A stretch of DNA of 64,000 nt from NCBI RefSeq assembly GCF_020991005.1, contig NZ_JAJLLW010000004.1, positions 62,001-126,000 on the forward strand, given 5' to 3'. Numbering within the stretch: position 1 is the stretch's first letter; each line of letters starts with the position of its first letter. Positions 1-7,322 of the stretch are shown one piece after another. The notes beneath the pieces were generated by a model. The model had not been told where the DNA came from, made no database searches, and saw only the letters and a program-made list of their open reading frames with translations. This DNA is from Halomonas sp. CUBES01. Lineage in GTDB: Bacteria; Pseudomonadota; Gammaproteobacteria; Pseudomonadales; Halomonadaceae. A program made the translations under genes and the position numbers.

Positions 1-680
1 TCAGGCCAGTTGGCTTCCTTCAGCGCTCGGCTCACCTCTCGCTCAGTGATATCGCCAGTCACTACAAGTGTGGCATTTTCTGGACGATGGGTAGCTGCAT
101 GCAACGCGCGGGCGTCATCATAGGTGAATCCACTGATGTCATCTGGCGTACCCAGTACCGAGGACGCAATGGCGTTCTCGGCATAGAGAAACGCATTCAT
201 CGCCTCCGTCGCTTGTGCATCCGGTTTATCGACCATGCGTGATTCGTATTCCCGCAAAATGATATCCCGTTCTTCGTTAGCAAATGCCACAGGAACCTCA
301 AAAGGTTCAAAAAGCCCCGAAAGGGTTTGCAATATTTCGTCCAGCTCATCGGGCTTACCGGACAGCCAATAACCGACGGCATAGGGGTTAGTCCAGGCAT
401 TTGAGTGCCGGTCTGCGCTGCGTGCTTTAACACCGATCGTGTTTAACCAAGTAAGATGTTCAACATAATGGGCCAACCCCGGGGCTGTGTTTCCGTGCCT
501 AATAATGACATGAGCCTGAACGTCCTGAGCCTCGGTGCTTTGGACATAGACACCTTGCTCTTGGGCCAGGAAACTACCCAAGTCAAACCATGCATACAGG
601 AAAAAGATTAGGACTGCCCCCACCCCTAAGCACCAAAAAGGGGTTCTTAGAAACGCAGAGCATTCTTCGGATTTTTTCAT
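1..680 (-). CDS. Membrane-anchored M16 (insulinase-type) zinc peptidase, 3' end outside window
   Basis: Reading the minus strand from ATG 680-678 gives an open frame that runs off the window's left edge (226 residues seen). Residues about 15-38 form one hydrophobic helix, so the protein is probably anchored in the inner membrane. HYVEH at residues 71-75 is the inverted zinc motif HxxEH of M16 peptidases; an NAWTNPY stretch near 94-100 and a glutamate at 144 (LREYE), spaced like the family's third zinc ligand, follow as expected. M16 enzymes cut peptides and leader sequences, for example in pilus, PqqF-type and RiPP pathways. The start overlaps the stop of the 52-residue gene before it (ATGA), so translation is probably coupled. 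It is the last visible gene of a locus with a HlyC-type acyltransferase and a Gly-rich peptide, whose processing could be its job (inference). The C-terminal half was not seen. Confidence 0.8.
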   Translation of the reverse strand, partial: MKKSEECSAFLRTPFWCLGVGAVLIFFLYAWFDLGSFLAQEQGVYVQSTEAQDVQAHVIIRHGNTAPGLAHYVEHLTWLNTIGVKARSADRHSNAWTNPYAVGYWLSGKPDELDEILQTLSGLFEPFEVPVAFANEERDIILREYESRMVDKPDAQATEAMNAFLYAENAIASSVLGTPDDISGFTYDDARALHAATHRPENATLVVTGDITEREVSRALKEANWP

Positions 681-835
681 TCAAGGTACTTCGAAATAAA
701 ATACATAGACACAAAGTATATAGCCATAAAGACCAAACCATTGAGAACCCTCGAATACTCTGTCCCCAAAGGAGATACCCAAAGAAAAAATGTGAGACCT
801 AAAACCAAAAAAACTTTAGCTACAATAGATTTCAT
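677..835 (-). CDS. Small two-helix membrane protein (52 aa)
   Basis: ATG 835-833 follows a good ribosome binding site (AAAGGT, 6 bases upstream). The 52-residue product has two hydrophobic stretches, about residues 4-20 and 31-48, and ends in SKYLE. Its TGA stop overlaps the ATG of the M16 peptidase gene (ATGA). No family is recognised. The coupling suggests a membrane partner of the peptidase or a small immunity/export helper in this locus; both are inferences. The coding call rests on the ribosome site, hydrophobic pattern and stop-start overlap. Confidence 0.6.
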   Translation of the reverse strand: MKSIVAKVFLVLGLTFFLWVSPLGTEYSRVLNGLVFMAIYFVSMYFISKYLE

Positions 836-849
836 AATAATACCTTTAT

Positions 850-885
850 AAAAAGATACCCCAGCAATAAAGCCACCAGGGTATC
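850..885 (-). terminator. Rho-independent terminator after the Gly-rich peptide gene
   Basis: GATACCC (855-861) pairs with GGGTATC (879-885). On the minus strand the hairpin is followed by a run of five T (850-854). It lies 26 bases after the stop of the Gly-rich peptide gene and before the 52-residue membrane protein gene. It would raise the peptide mRNA relative to the distal genes, a layout common where a precursor peptide is needed in excess (inference). Confidence 0.65.
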
Positions 886-910
886 AATCACTTATTTATT
901 TAATCAGTTA

Positions 911-1213
911 TTATTGGTTACGACCTTGATAGCCTCGATATCCAGCTCCAATGGCAGCAGCGGCTTGAAATCCTCTACCAATTGGCGAAACAGCTGCAGC
1001 AGTAAGCCCCGCAGTTACAGCATTATGTTGCCTTGGCGACAAAGGCCCTGTCCCTAGCCCGTTACCTGTGCGAGCGGCCTGGTGATTTCCTGGATCACTT
1101 CCTCCACCGGGCCCTAAGGTGCCGCTGCCACGGCCTCGAGAGCCACTGCTACTACCACCACCACCGAAACTGGTAGTGGTGTACAAGTCATTCATTGAAG
1201 TTGCGTTTTGCAT
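911..1213 (-). CDS. Gly-rich lysine-free small protein, candidate precursor peptide (100 aa)
   Basis: ATG at 1213 is chosen over an in-frame TTG at 1219 because AGAAGGA lies 8 bases upstream of it. The 100-residue product has a short N-terminal segment (MQNATSMNDLYTTTSF), a Gly/Ser-rich run from residue 17 to about 42 beginning GGGG, and an Ala/Gly-rich C-terminal part with a hydrophobic patch (TAGLTAAAV, AAAAIGAGY). It has no lysine and no cysteine. No family is recognised. Composition, size, the terminator straight after it, and the neighbouring acyltransferase and two peptidases suggest a bacteriocin-like or RiPP-like precursor, but HlyC enzymes modify lysine side chains and none is present, so it is not an obvious HlyC substrate. 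A small structural or adhesin-like Gly-rich protein is the alternative. Confidence 0.6.
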   Translation of the reverse strand: MQNATSMNDLYTTTSFGGGGSSSGSRGRGSGTLGPGGGSDPGNHQAARTGNGLGTGPLSPRQHNAVTAGLTAAAVSPIGRGFQAAAAIGAGYRGYQGRNQ

Positions 1214-1270
1214 GTTCAATTTCCTTCTGGTTGCGGGTCAGATCTGTTATCGTCTCCGCTGTCGTTGTTT

Positions 1271-1290
1271 GCTGGGTTTCGCTACCCAGC
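1271..1290. repeat. Hairpin between acyltransferase and Gly-rich peptide genes
   Basis: GCTGGGT (1271-1277) and ACCCAGC (1284-1290) form a perfect 7-bp stem with a 6-base loop in the leader of the Gly-rich peptide gene. There is no T-run, so it is not a standard terminator. It could be an mRNA processing or stabilising hairpin (inference). Confidence 0.4.
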
Positions 1291-1358
1291 GGCTTCACTG
1301 GGTGGGGAGATCGCTACATCTCTCCACTCACTCCCGCCTACCGCTGCGGGAAAAACAC

Positions 1359-1805
1359 TTATGCCTCTTCTTGCTTACGACGCAAATTCACACCCGTCCA
1401 TCGTTTAATGCTACGCACAGAACCATCGTGACGACGGCGCAAGCTAGTGGCGATATAGTTGGGAAAAAGGTTATGCGTCATGTCGTAAACTATTTCTCGT
1501 GTATTGCCGTAGGGCGTTATCCAATCGTTAAAAAACAATCGATCACCGCTACTCCACTCACCCTGCTCTAGTGCACGCCCAGTGGCATGCACATCACGCT
1601 CCACTTCCTCCGAAAGCCAAGCCCAGGTCACCATACCTGTCGGCAAGCCCTCCGACGTGACATAAAAACGTGCCTGATTACAGCCAAGCGGAGGCAGAAT
1701 TTCCGTGCAGAAATAGTCTCCCAGCTCGAACTGCCGATGGTATTCAGACTGGGCCAGTAGCTCGAGCGCATAACCAACGCTGGTGTAGTAGTCGATGCTC
1801 ACCAT
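1359..1805 (-). CDS. HlyC-family toxin-activating lysine acyltransferase
   Basis: The 148-residue product matches the RTX toxin acyltransferases (HlyC type), which move a fatty acyl chain from acyl-ACP to lysines of a protoxin in the cytoplasm. His23 in the LLAQSEYHR segment and Asp94 in the NDWITPYGN segment sit where HlyC has its catalytic His23 and Asp92. The GMVTWAWLSEE block and WSSGDRLFF block are also typical. Length is slightly under the usual 160-170. The ATG at 1805 has AAGGAG 8 bases upstream and lies inside the end of the preceding peptidase gene (7-base overlap), so the two are translated together. No RTX toxin gene is visible in the window; the partner substrate is unknown and could lie left of position 1. 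Confidence 0.88.
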   Translation of the reverse strand: MVSIDYYTSVGYALELLAQSEYHRQFELGDYFCTEILPPLGCNQARFYVTSEGLPTGMVTWAWLSEEVERDVHATGRALEQGEWSSGDRLFFNDWITPYGNTREIVYDMTHNLFPNYIATSLRRRHDGSVRSIKRWTGVNLRRKQEEA

Positions 1806-2938
1806 ACAAGCATCTCCTTGGAAGCTTTCCGCGTGTAACTTGCCTTAACATCTTTTGCCTTATTGATGTACTTCTCAAGCGCGCGCTGCAGGTTAATGCG
1901 GTTACTCGGCAGTGCCGTCTGACACGTCAGCACCATGTTATTATCTACATTTGACTCAACCCAGGTTGCGTAACCTACTGGCTTGTTGTCGTTATCTAAT
2001 GCAATAAAGGCTGTACGCTCTTGCAGATTTTTTAAAAGCTTCAGATAGTAACTTTCAATTCGTTGGTAAGATGCTTTACTTCCAGACTCAATATCCAACA
2101 ACGCCATAACACCCAAGCTTCGATACGCATCAACCGCTGGTTGCTCAACATCAGATGGCGGCAAAACCGGAAGGGGGTTCCTTACCCCTATACCAACGCT
2201 TGCCATTTCATTGATGGGTAGATATGCCATGGCCTCGCGACCGCTTGAGAACAACGCAGAGACTGATTTATTATCCGTGGCACAAAACACCTGTACGGCG
2301 GCTAATCGCGCTAGAGGATAATTTTGATAATAGTGATAAGAAATTTCCGGGTGGTTTAAAGCATCCGTCAGTGCGTCGACACAGTCACCAAGATAAAATC
2401 TATTTTGACCATGCCAAACATTTAGTAGTGAAGCGTGAAACTGAGGTAGATATGCTTTTACATAATCCAGTAAAAGCAGCTCACCAATAAATGCACAGGT
2501 TTCACGTGCGACAGGCGGCATTATCTCATTCTTGGATAAGAGCATCTGTAATGCATGTGCCGTCTCGTGAACAAGACAAAGAAGGTCTTCAGCCCGTCCG
2601 TGCCAGTCTATAAAAACCGCAGGTGGCTGACCACTGCCCTGGCAAACAGTATAGGGAACTTCTTTACTGTTATTCAGCCCCCGAAACTCAACATGGTTGC
2701 ACAACAGGTGCTTTACTTCGCTCACGTTCTCGAAGGCTTTAGCCAATGCGGGAACAACCATATTTCTATAACAGCTTTCTTGAGTGCTGATGGAATCACT
2801 TCCCGGATACACTCCATTGTCTGTAGGCGAAACGCGAAAGGAACACTCAATATTTCCTGCACAAAAGGCCGATATAACATCCTCTACCTCTGATGCGTTC
2901 AATCCATGAAGCGCTAGCCAATCCTTGCACGTATACAT
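1799..2938 (-). CDS. HExxH metallopeptidase (M3-like) with possible HlyC-like C-terminal part
   Basis: The 379-residue protein has HETAH at 124-128 inside a hydrophobic helix (LLCLVHETAHALQ) and a conserved-looking ARETCAF at about 144-150, giving a glutamate 22 residues after the first His. This is the arrangement of M3/oligoendopeptidase F-type gluzincins, though the protein is much shorter than PepF (about 600). From about residue 277 on, the pattern changes: the stretch 304-326, with KPVGYATW, looks like the first half of a HlyC domain, but the position of the catalytic His holds Ser/Tyr. The start ATG has GAGGG 4 bases upstream. It is the first gene of the minus-strand set and overlaps the true HlyC gene by 7 bases. 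The peptidase call is by motif; the tail call is inference. Confidence 0.65.
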   Translation of the reverse strand: MYTCKDWLALHGLNASEVEDVISAFCAGNIECSFRVSPTDNGVYPGSDSISTQESCYRNMVVPALAKAFENVSEVKHLLCNHVEFRGLNNSKEVPYTVCQGSGQPPAVFIDWHGRAEDLLCLVHETAHALQMLLSKNEIMPPVARETCAFIGELLLLDYVKAYLPQFHASLLNVWHGQNRFYLGDCVDALTDALNHPEISYHYYQNYPLARLAAVQVFCATDNKSVSALFSSGREAMAYLPINEMASVGIGVRNPLPVLPPSDVEQPAVDAYRSLGVMALLDIESGSKASYQRIESYYLKLLKNLQERTAFIALDNDNKPVGYATWVESNVDNNMVLTCQTALPSNRINLQRALEKYINKAKDVKASYTRKASKEMLVW

Positions 2939-3137
2939 ACTTCCCTCTTCTCGTCCCTTGAAACCCCAAATGTAGCTAAAAGAGATATTCCGCCTGTTGT
3001 TTTAGCCCCAAGCACTTCACAACTTGGAAAGGGCATCAAAATAGAAACTATACACCACACACTCATCAACTAAGGCGAAAGGCGATAGCCGAAATGTAGC
3101 ACCTATAGACGAAATAGGTATGTAAGATCTTTCTGAT

Positions 3138-3165
3138 AAAGTTGTAAGATTTATCTTACAACTTT
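3138..3165. repeat. 28-bp near-perfect palindrome, possible operator or element end
   Basis: Arms AAAGTTGTAAGAT and ATCTTACAACTTT (13 bp each, perfect) are separated by TT. A further TGTAAGAT lies at 3121-3128 in direct orientation. It sits about 200 bases upstream of the minus-strand HlyC locus and just before a broken ligase gene. It could be the operator of the locus or a scar of an inserted element. The rest of 2939-3206 shows no gene. Confidence 0.55.
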
Positions 3166-3206
3166 CGTAGAACAGCGAACCCAATATGCCCGCGTGCTAA
3201 GTACTG

Positions 3207-3485
3207 ATGCTATGGGCGTTCACTATCTGCAGGTGCAGCGAGGCGGCTTGGATATGCCACTACCCGGCAAGCATCAAGATCGTCGCCCCAGATAGTTTTG
3301 AAGAGCTGCCCAATGGCGAAGCGGGCATGATATTGATCAGCGGCCCGCAGGTAATGCTGGGCTATCTGAACGACCCGACCCGCCAAGATGACGTCATCAA
3401 GGAGCTCGACGAACAACGCTGGTTTGTCACCGGCGATAAAGGGTTTATCGATGAAGATGGTTTTTTGACGCTGATTGCTCGTTAA
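3207..3485 (+). pseudogene. Fragment of an AMP-forming acyl ligase (Aas-like)
   Basis: The frame ending at TAA 3483-3485 reads as the middle of an adenylate-forming acid-ligase: GPQVMLGYLNDP and WFVTGDKGFIDEDGF are the A8-type motifs of that superfamily, closest in style to acyl-ACP synthetase/Aas. Just upstream, a PLPGK segment lies in another frame (about 3259-3273), consistent with a two-base loss near 3272. Both the N-terminal two thirds and the C-terminal lobe with the catalytic lysine are missing. It is a decayed remnant with no expected function. Confidence 0.7.
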
Positions 3486-3535
3486 CCTTTTAGTAATTGC
3501 GCAACCGTGGTGATGGAAAAATGATGCACAGTGAC

Positions 3536-4291
3536 TTACAGGTGCTTTGAAAAGAAGCCCAGAAGCAGCTCAAAGTGCTTGTTCTGCCCAGCGCCGCTGG
3601 GAATATGATCTTCGCCTTCATAGTAGTGCACTTCAGGGCGGTGGCCATTCTCAAGGAGGCGTTTTTCCAGCCGCCTGGTCATCTCAACCGACCACATGCG
3701 GTCTTGTGTGCCATGGGAGAGAAACAGCGGCCCAGGGTAGCGTTCAATTTCGATAGGCGTGGTGGGCAGTAGGCCTTCATGACTCCCCTTCCATGTCCAG
3801 GCGCGTTTGCTGACGTCCCAGGCTTGCCAGCCCGGATCACCCGCATCGCGAAAGCCACGGGCATCAAAGGCACCGCACACCACATCGGGTGGGCTATGGA
3901 CTGCGATCGCCTCTGGCGCTCCTTCAATCTTATCTCTTGCCATCAGTGAGGCAAGCAATAAAGCGTGTTCGGCACCGCGTGAAAGGCCGTAAAGCCCAAC
4001 TTGTTCATCCACGTATTGAAAATTCCGAAGTGCTCCAAGCGCCTCGACACTGCGATCGAGCGAGTAATCAATAATATGCCCGGCGTTCCAGGCATTGCCG
4101 CCGCTTGAGTAGCCGTAAGGGAACGCCAAGAAGCCATGGGCGGCGAATAGCAGTGCGTCACGATGACTCCACCCTGCCCAGGCACCTTCAGAACCATGCA
4201 GCAGCATGATAGCTGGAAAAGGGCCATCGCCGGGTGGGCCATAAGTAACGCCCCAGCCCGGTAGCAAACGCTGCACAATATTTAAAGGCAT
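3536..4291 (-). CDS. Alpha/beta hydrolase, BAAT/dienelactone hydrolase-like
   Basis: The 251-residue cytoplasmic protein has the fold markers of a serine hydrolase: LLHGSEG near residue 31 (oxyanion region), nucleophile elbow GLSRG with Ser104, an acid in the GTQDRMWS segment, and a late His in GEDH. The HTH-free single domain and spacing fit the acyl-CoA thioesterase/BAAT C-terminal family or a dienelactone-hydrolase relative. Substrate is not clear from the sequence. It stands alone, downstream of the ligase remnant and divergent from the MurI-like gene (186-base gap). Confidence 0.75.
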   Translation of the reverse strand: MPLNIVQRLLPGWGVTYGPPGDGPFPAIMLLHGSEGAWAGWSHRDALLFAAHGFLAFPYGYSSGGNAWNAGHIIDYSLDRSVEALGALRNFQYVDEQVGLYGLSRGAEHALLLASLMARDKIEGAPEAIAVHSPPDVVCGAFDARGFRDAGDPGWQAWDVSKRAWTWKGSHEGLLPTTPIEIERYPGPLFLSHGTQDRMWSVEMTRRLEKRLLENGHRPEVHYYEGEDHIPSGAGQNKHFELLLGFFSKHL

Positions 4292-4477
4292 TTAGACAAC
4301 TACTCATTCGCCATAAGTTTCTCTGCTATCACCATGCTATTCATTTATTTCGGGTTCATGCAATGCAGTGCCCCAGCATCGTATAAAGTTTAACTAGCAT
4401 TACACCTGGAAATATTGCTTCCATAGCGGTTGAATCTTATCAATTATTAGGTTGTAAACAATACCAAGGATATTACT

Positions 4478-5263
4478 ATGCATCAGCCAATTGCTGTTTT
4501 CGACGCTGGCATCGGTAGCTATGCCATTGTTGCCGAGATACATAAGCACCTTCCTAAACAGGATATTGTGTATTTCGCTGATCGGGCGAGCTTTCCTTTT
4601 GGAAGCAAAGGGCGGGAAGAACTACTCGCTGTCATGCATCGCACGCTGCGCTTTCTTGAGGGCTACTCACCCTCTGCCATCGTCATCGCATCGAACGCAC
4701 CGTCTATCATAGTGTTGGATGACGTTCGTCAGAACACCTCGGTACCATTGTTGGGCGTCTACCCGCCCATCGAAGAAGCACTCGCCATGTCAGCGAGCGG
4801 CAAGGTTGGCATCATGGGGGTGCATTCACTCATCGAAAGCTCTTCACTGAAGAAGTTCATCGCTCGACATGCGTCCCACTCGGATAATGTCAGCCTGATC
4901 AATGCTTCGTCCATGGTTGAATTTGTCGAGAATGGCGCCTTTCTATTCGACCCAAAGGCAACGCAGAAAGCAGTCACGGCTTTTATCGACGACGTCTTCC
5001 GACAGCATCCCGATATCGACACGCTGACACTTTCTAGTACGCATTTACCATGGCTGCGTCCCTTCTTTGAAGCAGCTCGACCCAATTGCCGCTTCCTCGA
5101 CCCCGCTGAATCGATTGTCACGGGGCTAGGCGAAGGGACACTGGGTACAGGTCAGATCCAAGGGCTGGTAACAGAAAGTGAGACCTATAATGTAGAGACC
5201 TTCCGACGCATGTTGCAGCAATTCGGCGTGGACATCCCGTTAGAGATAGTCTCAGCGCCATAA
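4478..5263 (+). CDS. Glutamate racemase (MurI)-like protein lacking both catalytic cysteines
   Basis: The 261-residue product follows the MurI/aspartate racemase layout: VFDAGIGS at 7-14 (usual FDSGVGG), DRASFPFGSKG at 35-45 (usual D..PYG.K), IASNAPS at 70-76 (usual ACNTAS) and LSSTHLPW at 185-192 (usual GCTHYP). In both active-site motifs the cysteine that removes or donates the alpha proton is serine (Ser72 and Ser187), and the Thr after Asn73 is Ala. Known MurI enzymes need both cysteines, so normal racemase activity is unlikely; it may bind an amino acid, act as a different racemase-fold enzyme, or be regulatory. The frame is intact and full length, which argues against decay. It is convergent with the MscS gene. 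Confidence 0.8.
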   Translation: MHQPIAVFDAGIGSYAIVAEIHKHLPKQDIVYFADRASFPFGSKGREELLAVMHRTLRFLEGYSPSAIVIASNAPSIIVLDDVRQNTSVPLLGVYPPIEEALAMSASGKVGIMGVHSLIESSSLKKFIARHASHSDNVSLINASSMVEFVENGAFLFDPKATQKAVTAFIDDVFRQHPDIDTLTLSSTHLPWLRPFFEAARPNCRFLDPAESIVTGLGEGTLGTGQIQGLVTESETYNVETFRRMLQQFGVDIPLEIVSAP

Positions 5264-5289
5264 GGCGCCTAATGCTGTGCGTCAGCATT

Positions 5290-7017
5290 CTATTCCGACG
5301 CTTTCCCCTCAGCGTTGTCCGCCTCCGAGGAGTGTTTAACTTTCGCTCCACGCGCAACATCCTGATGACTGATAACCACGACGTCTCTCGGCCACCACTC
5401 GGGATGGTTATCGCGGACGAACGCCATGAGTTTTTCGCGTACGTGCATTTCCGCGGTCCAGCCGGACATGGGGTCAGAGGTCATTAGATAACAGGTCACG
5501 GTCTGTGCGGTTGCCGTTTGTGCTGTCACGTAACAAAGCAGCTTATGATGCTCGATGACGTTGTCTTCTTCCTTGGCAAACTCAAAAAACTTGTCTCTTA
5601 TCAGGCCAATATCCGCGCTCAGGTGCAGCGTCAGCTCCACATAGCGGTACATCTTGATACTCTTGACCGAGAGATTCTGGAAAGGCTTGGACGTAAAGTA
5701 GGTCACGGGCACGATCAACCGCCGCTCGTCCCAGGTCCTTAAGCGGATAAAGGTATAAAAAATGCCTTCCACATAGCACCACTGATCTTCAAAGATCACC
5801 AGGTCACCAATACGAATCGGTTTGGCAAACGACAATTGAAAAGACGCTAAGATATTCCCCAACACTGCCTGACCAGCGACACCTACCAGGACTGCCAGCA
5901 CGCTGGCAGACGCCAGAATGGATAACCCCATCGACTCAAAAAGCTGGATCTGCCCCAGGATGTAAACCGATACACCGGTCACAGCGACCAGGATAATAAT
6001 GCGCCGCAGTGCGTACAGCGAGGTCAGGAGCTTGCGCTCGTCCTTGGGTTTGGAGTCATCAATCTCCCCCACCAGCCGCCGTGTCATACGCAGCATCAGG
6101 GTATCCACAAAGCGCAGCGCGATGGTGCCTGCGCCCCAGGCAAGAATACCGATAAGCAACACACGGAAAGTGGTGGTCGCGACCGCCGAAAACGACACCA
6201 CGTAGTCCAGCAGCATTTGGGTAAACAGCGACATCACGATCAGTGCCGTCGGCATACCAATCTGCTCGGCAAACATGCGGAAAGCGCCGAATGGCAGCAA
6301 GTTCGACATCAAACCGATCAAGCGGTGGATCCCCCAGCCCACCATGCCTACGAACAGCAAAAAGACCGGAATAGCGAGCCATTCCCAAAGCCGCAATATG
6401 CCAAACGACGACTGCAGCCTTTCGGGAATGTATTGCTCGAGCATCGACGGCCCGTACTCTTCATACAGCACTGGAATATACGAGACGCTGATGGGCATGA
6501 TCAGCCACACCGGTTCATCATCCCCCACGCGGTAGCGAGCTAGCCGAATATCATAGGTTTGCCCGTCGGCCCGCAACGACGCCAACTCAAGATTACGCCG
6601 TGTTTCGCCAATGCGCGGGTTTTGTCCGGCGGGGTCTTCTATCACGGCGTCTTCCCGCCCCGATAGGTTATCGACGCTGATCCGTTCGCCACGCTTGAAC
6701 ACTTCTGCCAGTTGCCGAGCCAGTTCCTGACCTTGTTCGCGCTGCTCAGCCGCGCTCAATTCCGACAGATTGAGCATGTGGGCCGCTTTTTCGTACTCGC
6801 CCTGTTCGCTGAGGTCGAGAAAGCTTCGCATGGCCTCACGTGGCGTGACGCGGTTGGCTTCCTCAGGGACTTCGCCAAGGCCCGTATTCAGTGAATCGAC
6901 GGTAAACCAGCGACTGTCGTCGCTCTCTCCTCCTTGAGTTTGGGCTGCGCACAGGCTGGAAAAAGTGAACGCCACCACCAGTATCAGCCACGCGAGCCAC
7001 GCGTTACTTTTTTTCAT
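5290..7017 (-). CDS. MscS-family mechanosensitive ion channel, large type
   Basis: The 575-residue protein starts with a signal peptide (hydrophobic 7-24, cut near CAAQT), followed by a periplasmic domain to about 205 and several membrane helices between about 210 and 390. The pore helix and beta domain carry the MscS signature around GVAGQAVLGNILASF and KPIRIGDLV, then WDERRLIVPVTYF. It is longer than E. coli MscS (286) and resembles the medium-size YbiO/YnaI group in having an extra N-terminal region. It would release solutes on osmotic downshift, a plausible need in a halophile. The C-terminal tail is charged (ASEADN-type). It is transcribed alone. Confidence 0.88.
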   Translation of the reverse strand: MKKSNAWLAWLILVVAFTFSSLCAAQTQGGESDDSRWFTVDSLNTGLGEVPEEANRVTPREAMRSFLDLSEQGEYEKAAHMLNLSELSAAEQREQGQELARQLAEVFKRGERISVDNLSGREDAVIEDPAGQNPRIGETRRNLELASLRADGQTYDIRLARYRVGDDEPVWLIMPISVSYIPVLYEEYGPSMLEQYIPERLQSSFGILRLWEWLAIPVFLLFVGMVGWGIHRLIGLMSNLLPFGAFRMFAEQIGMPTALIVMSLFTQMLLDYVVSFSAVATTTFRVLLIGILAWGAGTIALRFVDTLMLRMTRRLVGEIDDSKPKDERKLLTSLYALRRIIILVAVTGVSVYILGQIQLFESMGLSILASASVLAVLVGVAGQAVLGNILASFQLSFAKPIRIGDLVIFEDQWCYVEGIFYTFIRLRTWDERRLIVPVTYFTSKPFQNLSVKSIKMYRYVELTLHLSADIGLIRDKFFEFAKEEDNVIEHHKLLCYVTAQTATAQTVTCYLMTSDPMSGWTAEMHVREKLMAFVRDNHPEWWPRDVVVISHQDVARGAKVKHSSEADNAEGKASE

Positions 7018-7322
7018 AAACGCCTTTTAAGTTGAGTGAGCCCAGGTGTCTGCCACCCACTGCCAGGAAGGCTATCCGTGTCAGTGGCGGATAAAAGTAC
7101 AGCCTACCTTATTCGATGAATCAAGGCTCTCCAGGGGCTTAATGCTGTCGCCTTCGCTACAGTTCATCGTTACCTCTCCCTGCATCCATTGTGTTAAAAG
7201 TTACGTAGAACTTTTTAACGTGCTTGGTCATCCAAGTGCCATTGCCGATAGATAGCGATGGGGACTTCGCCAAAAAAGATGCCCCAATTCGGCGATCGGC
7301 TTACCCCCACAGGAGGCATCCA
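7018..7322. other. Intergenic stretch between MscS gene and msrP
   Basis: No gene is supported here. It holds the divergent promoters of the channel gene and msrP. An imperfect inverted repeat with arms GTTAAAAGTT and AACTTTTTAAC (about 7192-7218, one bulged base) is the only visible structure and could be an operator. Confidence 0.5.

Noticed and set aside
1119..1571. Plus-strand frame across the Gly-rich peptide gene
   Set aside because: Pro/Arg-rich mirror of the Gly-rich gene and of the HlyC gene.
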